Origin: Eucommia ulmoides
Taxonomy: Eukaryota > Streptophyta > Magnoliopsida > Garryales > Eucommiaceae
DNA: 64,000 nt
Assembly (NCBI GenBank): GCA_016647705.1
Contig: CM028336.1
Span: 3,038,001 to 3,102,000 of the forward strand
Direction: 5' to 3'
Every line of letters starts with the position of its first letter. Position 1 is the first letter of the stretch. A model generated the notes under the pieces. It was not told where the DNA came from. It did no database searches and worked only from the letters and a program-made list of their open reading frames with translations. Below, one piece after another: positions 48,138-59,166 of the stretch. Made by a program: the position numbers and the translations under genes.

Positions 48138-49679
48138 ATAATTTTGACCAATTTTGTGCCCCTAAATTTGACAATCATGTCACTTTGGTCCTCATAGTTT
48201 GAATTTTAACACATACTACACATAGGTGGCATTTGTTTAGTGTTTCCACTTTTCTCAACTCAACTAGAATGGGTTGGGTTGGGTTGGGTTGGATTGAGAA
48301 TTATGTTTCTTACTGAGAATAAAAATGCGTTTGGTAATGACATTTTTTTTTGTAGTAGGAACAAAATTACGTTTGGTAACGATATTATCCTAAAATTAGT
48401 TTCATGAACCAACCCTATAATTCATTCAACCAAATCCCAAAATTCAACCAAAATTCCTAAATCAAGAACCAGTCCTAGAATTGATTTCATAAAATTCAAT
48501 CAAACCCCCAAATCAAGAACCAACTCTAAACCAAAATCAAGAACGAACCCTAAATTAAAATCAAGAACCAAACCCTAAATCGATTTCATGATGAATTCGA
48601 AATCGAAAATCGAAATAGAAATCGAAAATCAAAATCAATTTCGTGATGAAATTGAAATCAAAAAACGAAATCGACTTTGATTTCAAAACAAAAAATCAAA
48701 ATGAAAATCAAAATAAAAAATCGATTTCATGATGAAATTGAAATAGAACTCTAAATCAAGTAATGAAATCGAAATCTAGGACTAAATCTGTTCGATGGGT
48801 TGGGATCGAAATCACGACGGTGAGCTTCGACGAAGACGACGATGGCCTGCTTGGACGAAGACGATAATGGTCGACTTGGTGAGAGGCGAGAAACCAGTGG
48901 AGGCGATGGCAAGGACCATAGTTATGACGAGGACGATGGCAACGGCGAAGACAATTGCGAGGAAGTGGACGACATCAACAATTGCATGGATGTGGATTCA
49001 TCGATGGCGAGGACGAGCGTTGTGGCGAAGACGAGCGAAAAGAAAAAAGAAATGCTTGGGATAATTGGAAGACAAGCTCTCATTAACAAATTGGAAAATT
49101 CCCAGCGTGTCCCATATATGGGTTGAGTTTTTTGGGCAAAAAAATAAAAATAAAATTTGTTTCTTATTTCTTTAGAATTTTGAGAATCAATTCTCATTTT
49201 TTGGGTTGGGTTGAGTTTTGTGTTGCCAAATGCGTTCCCGAAAATCAATCTCAGAATTTTTGGGTTGTGTTGGGTTGGAATGGAAACACTAACCAAACGG
49301 GTCTTAACTTCCATAATCATTCAACTTCAATCCAAATCAATAATTCCCTTACAATTTTAGACATGAAACGGTCAACCTCCTTGCACTCAACTTTACGAAC
49401 ACTTTCAACCTCTTGCTTTTCCAATACAATTTTTCTTAAAAAAAAAAAAATTATATGTGTGTGTGTGTATTTTTGAGTATTTGACTGGAAGGAAAAAGCT
49501 AGATTTGCCCATGAAACCTCTTAAAAACAGTTAGGTGATTGCACTATGACTTGTAATGGGATAATGACTTGGGTAGTAGTGGAATGATTAATAAACTTTA
49601 AGGTGTTATGTGTTTAAATTGAGACCATGGGGACCAAAGTGAGATTTTGGTCAAAGTTCAGGGGTACAAAGTGTTTAAG
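48138..49679. mobile_element. MITE-like element (17568/36085 family) split by another element
   Basis: The left arm has ATTTTGTGCCCCTAAATTTG, GTCACTTTGGTCCTCATAG and TTTTAACACATAC. The right arm has GGTGTTATGTGTTTAAATTG, GGGGACCAAAGTGAGATTTT and CAGGGGTACAAAGTGTTTAA. The inner element 48226-49305 lies between them. Confidence 0.75.
48226..49305. mobile_element. inner element with GTTTAGTGTTTCC ends
   Basis: The left end GGTGGCATTTGTTTAGTGTT and the right end GGAAACACTAACCAAACGGG are inverted, with inner GGGTTGGGTTGGG words. The core is made of degenerate GAAATCGAAAATC repeats and a GACGATGGC-type tract (48825-49030) that yields acidic spurious frames. Confidence 0.72.
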
Positions 49680-49862
49680 TATTTCGTTAGTAGGGCAGTT
49701 TTAGTAAATACATTTAGAAGATATCTAAAGGAATTAGTTAGGGGTATTTCTGTCTTTTCATCAAATTTTCCTGAAAGTTGGAGTGCAATATGAAATTTTG
49801 GGGATGCGAGAATATTAGCTCCCTAATTTTTGTTTTTTTCCGATTAATTTGTGGGAAAATTT

Positions 49863-50093
49863 AGGGATAAAGACATTTTTGGTTCATGACAAATGACTAG
49901 GGTGTTTAAGTGACCTATAACTTTTGCAACTCGACAATTTGGCCATTGACATTTCAAAATCGTTCTAAATTGGCCATTGAAAACAAACGATTTTGAAATG
50001 TCAATGGCCAAATTATCGAGTTACAAAAATTAGGGGCCAATTAGACACTCAAGACATTTGTCAAGGACCAAAAAGATATTTATCCTGAAAATT
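49863..50093. mobile_element. near-perfect foldback MITE, about 230 bp
   Basis: The left arm includes AAGACATTTTTGGTTCATGA, GACAATTTGGCCATTGACAT and TTCAAAATCGTT. The right arm is the inverse: AACGATTTTGAAATGTCAATG, GGCCAAATTATCGAGTTAC and TCAAGGACCAAAAAGATATT. Little loop remains. Confidence 0.88.
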
Positions 50094-50094
50094 T

Positions 50095-51690
50095 GTCAAA
50101 TTACATGTTTTATATTTCTATTTATTAATAATTATTTTATAAAAAATATTTATTTCTGTCCTTTTTAATAAAAATATTTTAATTATTTAATTAGTTCATT
50201 AAATTTAAAATAATATTTTTCTAATAATAATTCGTCTGAAAAGTGAGAGAGAAAATCTGAATTGTTGTAGGGGGTGAAAAAATGTCTTAATTTTAAGAGG
50301 TTTAAATGACAAAAACATCTCCATTAGAAGGTCACTTACTAAACTCAACCTATTTTTCGTTCAAAATATTTAATTTTTTTTTTTTAATTTCGCGGGATTG
50401 AAACAAATATAGAACTTGAGGCCTGTTTGTTGGCCCCGTTGGTAACCACTCCCATCCTAACTATTCCCATCTCATTCCCACTTTTTTTGGATTAAGTTTT
50501 GAGCATAGTTTTTGTTAATTCATCCCACTTTTTTGTTTCCGTTCCCATCCCATAATTGTGCCAACTTTTTTATATTGACTTGAGAAACAAAAAAAAATTA
50601 TACCCAAGATTTCTCATCTCATTCCTAACCCAAAAAAATAACTGAACAAAAAAAAAAATAAAGAGATCAACCGTGTTCATCATTTCCAACCGTGTTCATC
50701 ACCTTCACCTTCGATCGTCGTCCTCCATGGTCAATCTCTAGCACGTTCGTCGTCATCGTCGTCGTTGACGTCACATTCGTCGTCATCCTCATTTGGTTCA
50801 AAATCGAACATCCGTCTGTTGTCCTCCTCGTCCGGCCTCCTTCGTCGTCGTCGTCGTCCGGTGCTTTTAGGGTTTTGATTTCAAAATCGAAATCAAACAA
50901 ACTATTTCGAAATTGGATTTCAATTTCCAGTTCGAAATCGATTTCTATTTCGATTTCGATTTTGATTTCCATTTCGAAATCGATTGATTTCGATTTCCAT
51001 TTCGAAACCCAAATCGGATTTCGATTGTCGAAATGGTTTTGATTTCAATTGGATTTTAGGATTTCGATTTCGATTGGGGTTTAGGATTTCAATTTCAATT
51101 TCGATTGGATTTTAGGATTTCGATTTCGATTGGGATTTAGAGTTTGATTGCATGATGATTTCTTGATTGTGGTTATTCATTTTTGATTTCTTGGATAAAA
51201 TTTGTTATGGGCACGAAACGGTTACCAAACGATTTTTACTCCACGATTTATGTTCTTACTCTCAGAATTTTGGAATCAATATACAAGAACGTGTTTGGTA
51301 AACATGTCAATTTATTTCATAAAAATAAATGTTGAGAAATACTTCCACGGTACCCACCACCACACCGATCCATAACCACGCATTTTCATCTTCTTCTCTC
51401 ATCTCGCTCTTTATCTCACACACACATATGTTTAAACAATCAAAAGCATAGCTGGAATCAAAAACATCTTTTTGTTTTTGTTTTGAGATATTATAAAAAC
51501 ATTTTAAAAATAATTATCGTTACCAAACACATTTTATTCTCAAAATATTTTAAAACAAAAACAAATCTCATTCCATTCTATCGAGAGTAGAAATCAAAAC
51601 TAAAAATATTAATGAAATGTCACTCGAGGAATTATAAATAAATACAATTTGACAAATCTCATATCACATCCGTCAATTTTCTTTTAACTA
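50095..51690. repeat. diverged copy C of the dispersed repeat, split by an inverted-end element
   Basis: 50210-50420 matches copies A/B (GAAAGTGAGAGAGAAAA, CATTAGAAGGTCACTTACTAA, GGATTGAAACAAATA). It resumes at 51600-51670 with TTTGACAAATCTCATATCACA. Between them an element of about 0.8 kb (50436-51232) has GGCCCCGTTGGTAACCACTC and GAAACGGTTACCAAACG ends and a TCGTCGTC/GATTTCGATTTCG core. No gene. Confidence 0.6.
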
Positions 51691-51722
51691 GTTTTGACCC
51701 GCATATTATGCGGGTCTAGTAA
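51689..51722 (-). mobile_element. Helitron-like 3' terminus next to the viral relic
   Basis: The minus strand reads GACCCGCATAATATGCGGGTC, AAAA, CTAGT: a perfect hairpin plus CTRRT. A related but decayed terminus is at 55921-55950. The plus strand also ends in CTAGT after the hairpin, so orientation is uncertain. Confidence 0.55.
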
Positions 51723-53314
51723 AAAATTATATTAATATATAAATTTTATTTGATTTAACGACAAGTTTCTCTCTTTCAAAATATTTTTTTCATTTCCTAG
51801 AATTTTTTGGTTTTGGTTTTGAATAATATTTTTTGACGGTTTTGCTTTTTTGTCTTGATTTTGAAGATGGTGCTTGTATTTTTTCATACCCATATTGATT
51901 ACAAAAATCTCCTAATTCATTTTTGCTTTGAAGGAGTTCGTTTTTATTTTTTATTGTAATTTTAAGTTATTACATAAAACTAGTCATTCTTTATTTATTG
52001 CAATTATTATTTGTCTATAAATTAATTCACTATAGTCAGTTCCCAACTCCTTTCAGATTCTTTCTTTGACATTCTTGGCAAACAATTTTGGTAATCCCGC
52101 TATAAATTTTTCTTTCCAATAAGCTTCTCCGCTATCCACTCAATTTTATTTTATTTTTTTGACAGAAATGCATCTTTATACCATCTGAAGTCTTGCAGTT
52201 TTGGGCATCTAAGATTTGCTAAAATTTCAACATTTTTATAGATCACATTATTGGGTTCTCCAATGAATACTTTTGTTATTGTCCAGATTAGGGTGTTGAC
52301 AGCATCTAATTTGGGTTGTTGACTAGTTCCTTCAATTTTTACGACATTTATAATATTAGCATTTTCTTGACCGGTGAGAGTATTGATCGCTCAAATTTAA
52401 TTTCCAATTTAAGTGTAAAATATTTCGTAGTATGATGCTTAAGTATGGGTGTCGAATCACAGGGATTAGATTGTAACTATTAATTTTATATTTTATTTTT
52501 CTTGAGTGAAATAAATGATTTTGGTTTGATTTTTGAATATTAATAATGAAATAGCAAAAAATTAATTAATTGAGATAAAATATATATAAAGGTTCGGGTT
52601 AGGGACATGCATAAATTCATCAATTTATCTTGTACATTTTATTCTTATTTCTTTCATTCAGTATGTAATCAGGTAATATTAACTACAAGATAATATTACC
52701 GCGAAAAATAAATCGACCATTTAATTGGGATAAACTATCTTCACGATTCAATTCCTATAATAACTAATCTAAGGTGAATTAACCGTTCAGTATAATTTAT
52801 CCAAGTAAATCGTATCGATACTAGTAAAACTGATTGTAAAACTGCTAGATCTAATCCACGTGTATTAGATCTAACATCATAAATACGAATCAATTCAGAT
52901 CTAAATATCTATAACAATATTTAGAACATAAACTAATTCAAGAAACATGTTTAAAACTACAATCCTCGTTTTACAACCTTACACTTAAGTACAAAATATA
53001 ATTGAAATAAGAATAAAATTACATGGATAAACTTCAGAAGAAATACAGTCCTAACCCGATTAACGAACTTAGCCGGTCATGGATTTGTGTTCTTCCACAA
53101 GATATTTAAGACAAATCCCCATGAAGAATTGAAACTGTCCAGCCGCCAGAGAAAATAAAAGAAAAAAAAATATGAAGAAGGAAAAATGAAAACAGAAAAA
53201 AAAAGACCCAAACAGTGGCTGCCGAAACCCCAAATGAGGAAGAAAAAAAAACTACACTAAAAAAATGAACCAAGCCAAAAAGTCCCCCCACTGGTTTCGA
53301 AATCTTTTTTTTAA

Positions 53315-54548
53315 GGGGCGCTTACCGGGAGATCCCAAAAATAGTTGAAAACTACCAATTACACCCGCTCCTTTTTTCATGAATCGAGCGGTCCTTTTGC
53401 CATTTTTGTGACGAGAATACCCCTAATTATTGTGCCTACATAATACTTTCCTATTTTGCGCAGCTAATTTAGGTAATAGATAATCATTTATTAAAATGAA
53501 AATAACTATTGCTATACACATTTTTTTTACAATATAAATATATATTCAGATTCATCTAAACAAGATCTTTAAAACGATAGCAAATTCACTATTTTTTTCA
53601 TTAGTTTTCAGTTTTCATATTCATGTTACATTTCACGTGGAAAATGTAACATCTATAATTTAGAGGATGTTACATGTAACATTAACTAAAATCAAACCAA
53701 AACAAAAATCAAAAGGTTAGTAACTACACCATGTTACATTTAATATTCATGTAACATCAATGTTACATTTCAGGGAATGTTACATGTAACATCTTATAAT
53801 TCGTAGAAACTAAAAATTCAGAAAATATCATATTACATGTAACATGAATGTGAAAACTGAAATTAATGAAAAAAAATAGTGAGTTGGATATCGTTTTGAA
53901 GATCTTGTTTAGACGAATCTGAATATATAATTAGATTGCAAAAAAAATGTGTATAATAATAGTTATTTTCATTTTAATAAAACGATTTTATTGAATATGG
54001 AAACTCTCAATCCCTATTAAAGAAACCCGCATATAATGCAAGGACAAATCTGTCAATGGAAAACATATTGCATGTGGAAAGTAACATTGCCTATATTGAA
54101 TCGGATATCGTAATGAGTGTGAATGTTACATGTAACATGGTGTAATAGTAATGTTATATATAACATCTATGTAATAATAATGTTACATGTAACATCAATA
54201 TTGAATGTAACGCGAATCCGAAATAAATAAAAAAAATTATTGAATGTGATATCATTTTGAAGATCTTATTAACATGAATCTAAATATATAATTATATCGT
54301 AAAAAAATATGTACAATAAAAATTATTTTGATTTGAATAAAATGACTTTGTGTGAAACCTCCAAATAAGGAAGTTATAAGAAGGAAAATCATACAGGGGT
54401 AATTTTGTCATATAATTTTTGCATTTTTTAAAATTTGGGACTAGATGGTTCAAAAAATTTGTAGATTGGGATTATTTGGTTTATTTTCAAATACACGAGT
54501 TTGATTGGTAGTTTCACGCTAAAATTGGGATTGACCAGTAATTTTTCC
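53315..54548. mobile_element. non-autonomous MULE (1234 bp) inside the solo LTR
   Basis: Flanks are the 9-bp repeats TTTTTTTAA (53306-53314 and 54549-54557). The terminal repeats read GGGGCGCTTACCGGGAGATC and GGAAAAATTACTGGTCAATC, both followed by CCCAA and later by GAAACTACCAAT-like or GAAAACTACCAAT words, about 45 bp in all. The interior has two inverted arms (53480-53640 and 53840-53990), a third partial arm (54215-54360) and many TGTTACATGTAACA palindromes. No transposase frame. The runs of T make the target duplication less decisive. Confidence 0.72.
53620..54215. repeat. array of TGTTACATGTAACAT palindromes
   Basis: TGTAACAT or its inverse ATGTTACA recurs more than a dozen times, often fused into the palindrome ATGTTACATGTAACAT (53675, 53768, 54120, 54180 and others), with irregular spacing. 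Confidence 0.85.
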
Positions 54549-55784
54549 TTTTTTTAAACCCCCCAATTGTAATCATTAAATGTCTCCATTTAATTTCTCC
54601 TAATTGCCTTTAATATTTTTTGCCTTTAATAGCCTTCAATGTCCATATTTTGTGTAACGGAATACACTGCCATGTTTAAGGACCAAGTTTGGTCTAGTCT
54701 GATGACCCAGTGCATGGGTTTTGGGTTTGGGCGCGATCCAGTGGGTCGGTGGATTGGATCGCAAGTACTGAATTGTTTTCGCTATTTTTTTCACATTTCT
54801 TTATTTTCGACTTTAATCCTGCAAAAATAATAAATTGCATTATTACTAATTAAAAATGATTAAAAGACTATCAAAATTATAAATTAAGGGTGTAAATTTT
54901 GTATAAAATTGAGAACGATTAGGTATTATCCCACCATCCTCTTAGTTGTCTTGTAAATCCTTGAGTTATTAGTTTGACTATTGAGACTTCTCCCTTATTT
55001 CTCATTTTGTAGGCTACTACTTCCCATACCCATTTCGTTAAGTACTCATAGTATTTGATATTCTGTTAGTCCGTCTATATTTCATTTGTAAATAGATGTA
55101 CCATCATAAGCTGACCTAGTAACAAGTCTTTCTTCATATAATTGGTCAGGAAAATAGGGTCTAGGATAATAGGGTTTTTGAGTTTGTCTCCAATTTGATT
55201 TATCTCTAGAATATTATATCCTATTGATTTTTGAGTTATTATCTTCCTTGAATTGACTCTTAAGTTCTTCTTCTATTGACAAAGTATTAACAATGTTTTC
55301 GTTTCTGTTTAATTTTAATAATTTTTCGTTAACAATGTCCAACAGTTCATTTACTTCTTGGGAATTTTTAATTCCTAAATCAAATTTAAAATCATCATCT
55401 ACTTCGAAAACTTTATGAATCGGATTTTGAGATTTTATTTCAATCTTAGCTTCTTTGTTATCTTGAGATTTTGATTGTTTTGTTTCTACTAAAATTTCAA
55501 AAGTATTTTCTATTATGTTTAGTTGTTTTGAAGTAGTATGTAATATTTGATTGGTATAATTATTTTGACTAATAATATGATCAGTATTATTTTGAGAGTT
55601 AGTGTCAACCTTTTTGAAATGAGAGACTATAATTTTGAAATTTTTGAGTTTAATTTCAATTTTGTCGAAGGGTGAATATATTGAATTAACATTTTGATTA
55701 TTGTCTATTTTTTCATGTTTTCTTGTTTGTTTGAATAACTTGAATATATTTTATGTCGTAATAATCAAGGAAGTGTATATTTAT

Positions 55785-55915
55785 TTTTTCACGCTACCTA
55801 CCACCTACGTCGTCCACCACCATACTGATCCACAACCTCCACCATGCATTTTCATATTTTTCTCTCATCTCATATATCTCTTTATCTCACACACACGTAT
55901 ATTTAAATGATCAAA
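55785..55915. repeat. diverged direct repeat of 51330-51450
   Basis: Both places share CCACCACCAYACTGATCCA-like sequence, GCATTTTCATCTTC/ATATTT, TCTCTCATCTC, CTCTTTATCTCACACACAC and a following AATGATCAAAA-like word. They flank the viral relic in the same orientation. Confidence 0.6.
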
Positions 55916-55920
55916 AACAT

Positions 55921-57587
55921 ATTATTTTAGACCCGCATATTATGCGGTTCCAGTAAAAAAAATTTATATTGATTTGAATGTTAGACATACGTGCAATTGA
56001 TTTTTTAATTTTATAATTCATATATTTTATGAAAATATAGAAAAAAATAAACTTGAATATTAAAAAATAAAAATAAAGTTATAACAAAAAAATTGTTAAT
56101 GCCAATCTTAAAAACTATTAATGTCATCACTAATATTTAGTTTCGGAAAAAAGTAAATAAGTTTTTAAATGGGCTTTTCAAAAGTTTTTTTTTTTTTTCC
56201 AAATAGTTATAAAATAATATAATAGGTCTTTTTTATATTATTTAATAATTTCTATTATTTGATTAAAAATTATTTCGAATACTCTTCTGAACAAATGAAA
56301 TTTAATAAATTTTATATGTAATCAATAAATGGAGAGAGATAATTTTATTAAATGGTTGGACAAAGAAAAGTTGAAGGAGAGATAATTCACATATAATTAA
56401 TTATAATAAAAACAACCATGAACTATATGAGTAAGTTTTAGTAATGCCCATTGTCATTTGGAAAACTTATAACGATATCTTGCATCATTTGAAAAATATT
56501 TCCGACATCTCTTTTGTTTAATGTTAAATATAAAATTACTTATTTTGTCCTTATTACTATACTATTAAAAATTTAGTTAAAACTATTTAATAAAAGAATT
56601 ACTCTTATAAACCTCTTAAAATAATTATAATTTTGGATAAATTTGATTTTTATATTTAAATTTTATTTATGTAATACATTTTCAACTCTAATTTTTCTTT
56701 TATTATTTTTTGGATCAATTATTGGTTACTACACATTTTTTTAGTATTTAAAGAGAGTACTTGGTGCTGAATTTTTTAAATTTAAAATTATTATGAGAAT
56801 TAAATATTATTGGTTTATGTAATACATTTTCAATGCCATTTTTTAATTACTTTTGGGATCAAACGATAGTTTGTTACAATTTTTTGAGTATGTAAAGATA
56901 AATGCTATTGATTTTTTTTTTTTTGAAATTTAAAATTATTCTAAAGAATTAAATATTTTTTATTTATGAAATTTACTTACAATTTATATATAAACTATTT
57001 AATTTAGTTATAATTTTTTTTGAATTGTTTGGTGAAGTTTTCATATGAGAATTTATTTAGTAATATTTTTACTCAAATTAAAAAACAATGAGCTTGTGAA
57101 TTTTTTAATTGTTATTTTTTGTACTCTTTATTATGTTTGTACTTTTTATTTTATTTTGCATATGAAATTATTTATATAAAAAGAAAAAAAATAATTACTT
57201 CTATCAACACTTATATGGGAAATAAATAATATAAAAAATAATTAAAAAAATATATTTTTTTAAAATAAAAAGTCTAGTAAATATGAAATTATTTGCATAA
57301 TTTTATTTTTATTAGTTCTATCAACACTTATATGAGAAATAAAAAATATAAAAATAAAAATAAAAAATCTAGTAAGTGAAACATTTATAGTTTTTATTTA
57401 TTTATCATTTAAAACTTATTTAAATAAAATATTAATTAAAAAGAGAAAATTGAGAAAAATAGATTTTATGACCAGGATTTTAAAGACGTCAATTGAAAAT
57501 AAATGAGAATGCCAAAAATATATTTATTGAGCTCTCATTCGTTCTTATTCGTTCTTAAAGTTTTTGCATCGACTTTTAGTATATAGA
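55921..57587 (-). mobile_element. non-autonomous Helitron, inverted relative of 41959-44838
   Basis: On the minus strand it starts A|TCTATATACTAAAAGTCG at 57587. It runs through sequence matching 42960-43850 (GAAAATGTATTACATAAA, GCACCAAGTACTCT, TCCAACCATTTAATAAAATT) and ends in the hairpin ACCGCATAATATGCGGGT plus a degenerate TCTAAAATAAT terminus. About 1.67 kb, no gene. Confidence 0.7.
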
Positions 57588-57867
57588 TACATAGATAGAT
57601 ATAGATTTGTTGGTCAATTGATTAAGGGTAGATTTGTCATTTTACAAGGATACAGGTGAAGCTCCAGTTCCGCTTGCTGGAAGCCCCTCCCACCTCTGCC
57701 ATTCGAGAGCTTCCAGTAGCAGAAGAAGAACAGCTTTATCTCATAATTTCAGAACCGAAATTCAATCGAACTTAAACGCAAATTTTCAGCAAACCGATGA
57801 TCAATCCTTCTCAAGCTCGAGTATAACGCTGAATTTCAGTGTGATTTTGCTCCCACACTGTTCAGAG
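57588..57867 (+). promoter_or_regulatory. 5' UTR and proximal promoter of the ABCB28-like gene
   Basis: Only 280 bp separate the Helitron edge from the start codon. The reading frame is open upstream from about 57634, but no in-frame ATG precedes 57868. No convincing TATA box was seen, so part of the promoter may lie inside the Helitron. Confidence 0.4.
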
Positions 57868-59134
57868 ATGGCGTCCGCAGTTTCTCTGCTCAATTTCTCT
57901 CTAAATTTCACAATCCCGAAGCGATACAATCGGAAAACCATCTGTATCGCTAATAATCGCGAAGCCTCTCGGTTTTCTGTATCATCGGTTACGAATTCGA
58001 GTCGACGGCAGCCGTTTTGTCGCCGGAGAGTGGACCATACGACGCCGTTTGCTTACATAACGGGACCGGCTTCCGATGCGATAATCTCGGAGAGTAACCC
58101 GGAGTTCGACGAATCTGATTCTCACGGCGACAGTGCGGGGCCGTCGGATTTGGTAGGGTGGGGGTTGTTGTGGAGCCTTTTAGCTCAGCATAAGTTGAGA
58201 CTTGCGGTTTCGTTTATAACTCTCGTCGGTTGCACCTCTTGCACTCTTACGATGCCCATATTTTCCGGTAAAACTTCCGACGAATCAAGCATATTATTAC
58301 TTTCTTAACTTACTGCTGTCTTTGGTTGCTCTGTAATTTTATTTTAAAATAGCAAGCAAAATTAATTCGTTGATCATAATCTAGAATGAATGCTCTTTAT
58401 ATTAAGAAAAATAGAATTAATCTAGATGCAGCTAGTCATATTTGACTCGAAAATGGAAGAGAAAATAGCTAGTTCAGTAGCTAGTCCATTGGAGAACAAT
58501 TTTTGTTTAATTTTATCTAGATAAGCTAAACATTGAAGTTTACTTAGAGGGTTGGAGATGCTCTAATGGAGGAAAAGGGTTCTGTAATTTTAGAATAGAA
58601 TGTTGTTTATTTGAGTTGGCAAAATTTGAAACAAACCCGTTTTAAATTCCGAGCTAATAGAGGAAAAGCAACAAGTAATGTTTGAACGTTAGTCGTCTTC
58701 CATTCCAGCTCTCTTTTTGTATCAATCATTTTGATTCTTGTTATTTGGGAGAAGCAAGATAGATCGATAATCCATAAATATAATTTATTTTTTTCGTTTA
58801 ACAAACTTAGAAACTTGTAGTAAAGATTGTGAAAAATATAATCCATAAATATAATTTACTAACCCTTGTTGATATTGCAGGGAGATTTTTTGAAATAATT
58901 ATAGGTGCAAGTTCTGAACCTCTGTGGAAGTTGTTAAGTAGGATGGCACTTCTGTATACTTTGGAGCCAATTTGCACAGTTATTTTTGTTGTAAACATGA
59001 ACACTGTTTGGGAGAAGGTTATGTCAAGCTTAAGAGCTCAGATATTTCGAAGTGTATTAATTCAGAAGGTAAATTCGACTGTTTTTATCATTTTAGTATA
59101 TCTTTCCTTTTTTGTCCCCCCACTTTCTTTGCTT

Positions 59135-59166
<32 letters not shown>

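Larger units (their letters stand above)
52384..54921 (-). mobile_element. solo LTR related to the LARD-type element, inserted in the viral relic
   Basis: The left end TGATCGCTCAAATTTAAT equals the LTR edge at 10333. The inner words GGTGTCGAAYCACAGGGAT and ACTAATCTAAGGTGAATTAA also match that LTR. The right end is AACGATTA. Near-perfect 5-bp flanks AGTAT (52379) and GGTAT (54922) are consistent with a target duplication. No primer site or interior is present, so the interior was lost by LTR-LTR recombination. A MULE (53315-54548) enlarges it. Confidence 0.75.
51760..55700 (-). pseudogene. endogenous pararetrovirus-like relic (coat-protein region), in two pieces
   Basis: Two minus-strand coding pieces, 55700-54922 and 52383-51760, resemble the coat-protein part of the polyprotein of endogenous plant caulimovirids (petuvirus/florendovirus type). 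The first has a long Asn/Lys-rich stretch, then the motif WNIDGLTEYQI and a GWW motif at its end. The second has WYKDAF and, after a frameshift, a lysine-rich segment and an FCNQYGYE motif. Stops occur (for example after EYQIL and within piece two), so it is not functional. The zinc knuckle, protease and reverse transcriptase regions are absent. A solo LTR (52384-54921) separates the pieces. The family call is from memory of motifs; a Ty3-like gag is the alternative. Confidence 0.7.

Noticed and set aside
48795-49126. Acidic Asp/Glu-rich frame
   Set aside because: Comes from GACGATGGC repeats in the core of an inverted-end element.
50667-51042. Overlapping frames rich in Ser or Glu/Ile
   Set aside because: Chance products of TCGTCGTC and GATTTCGATTTC repeats.
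53620-54215. CRISPR-like array
   Set aside because: The repeated palindromes are irregularly spaced, without uniform spacers, and lie in a plant MULE.
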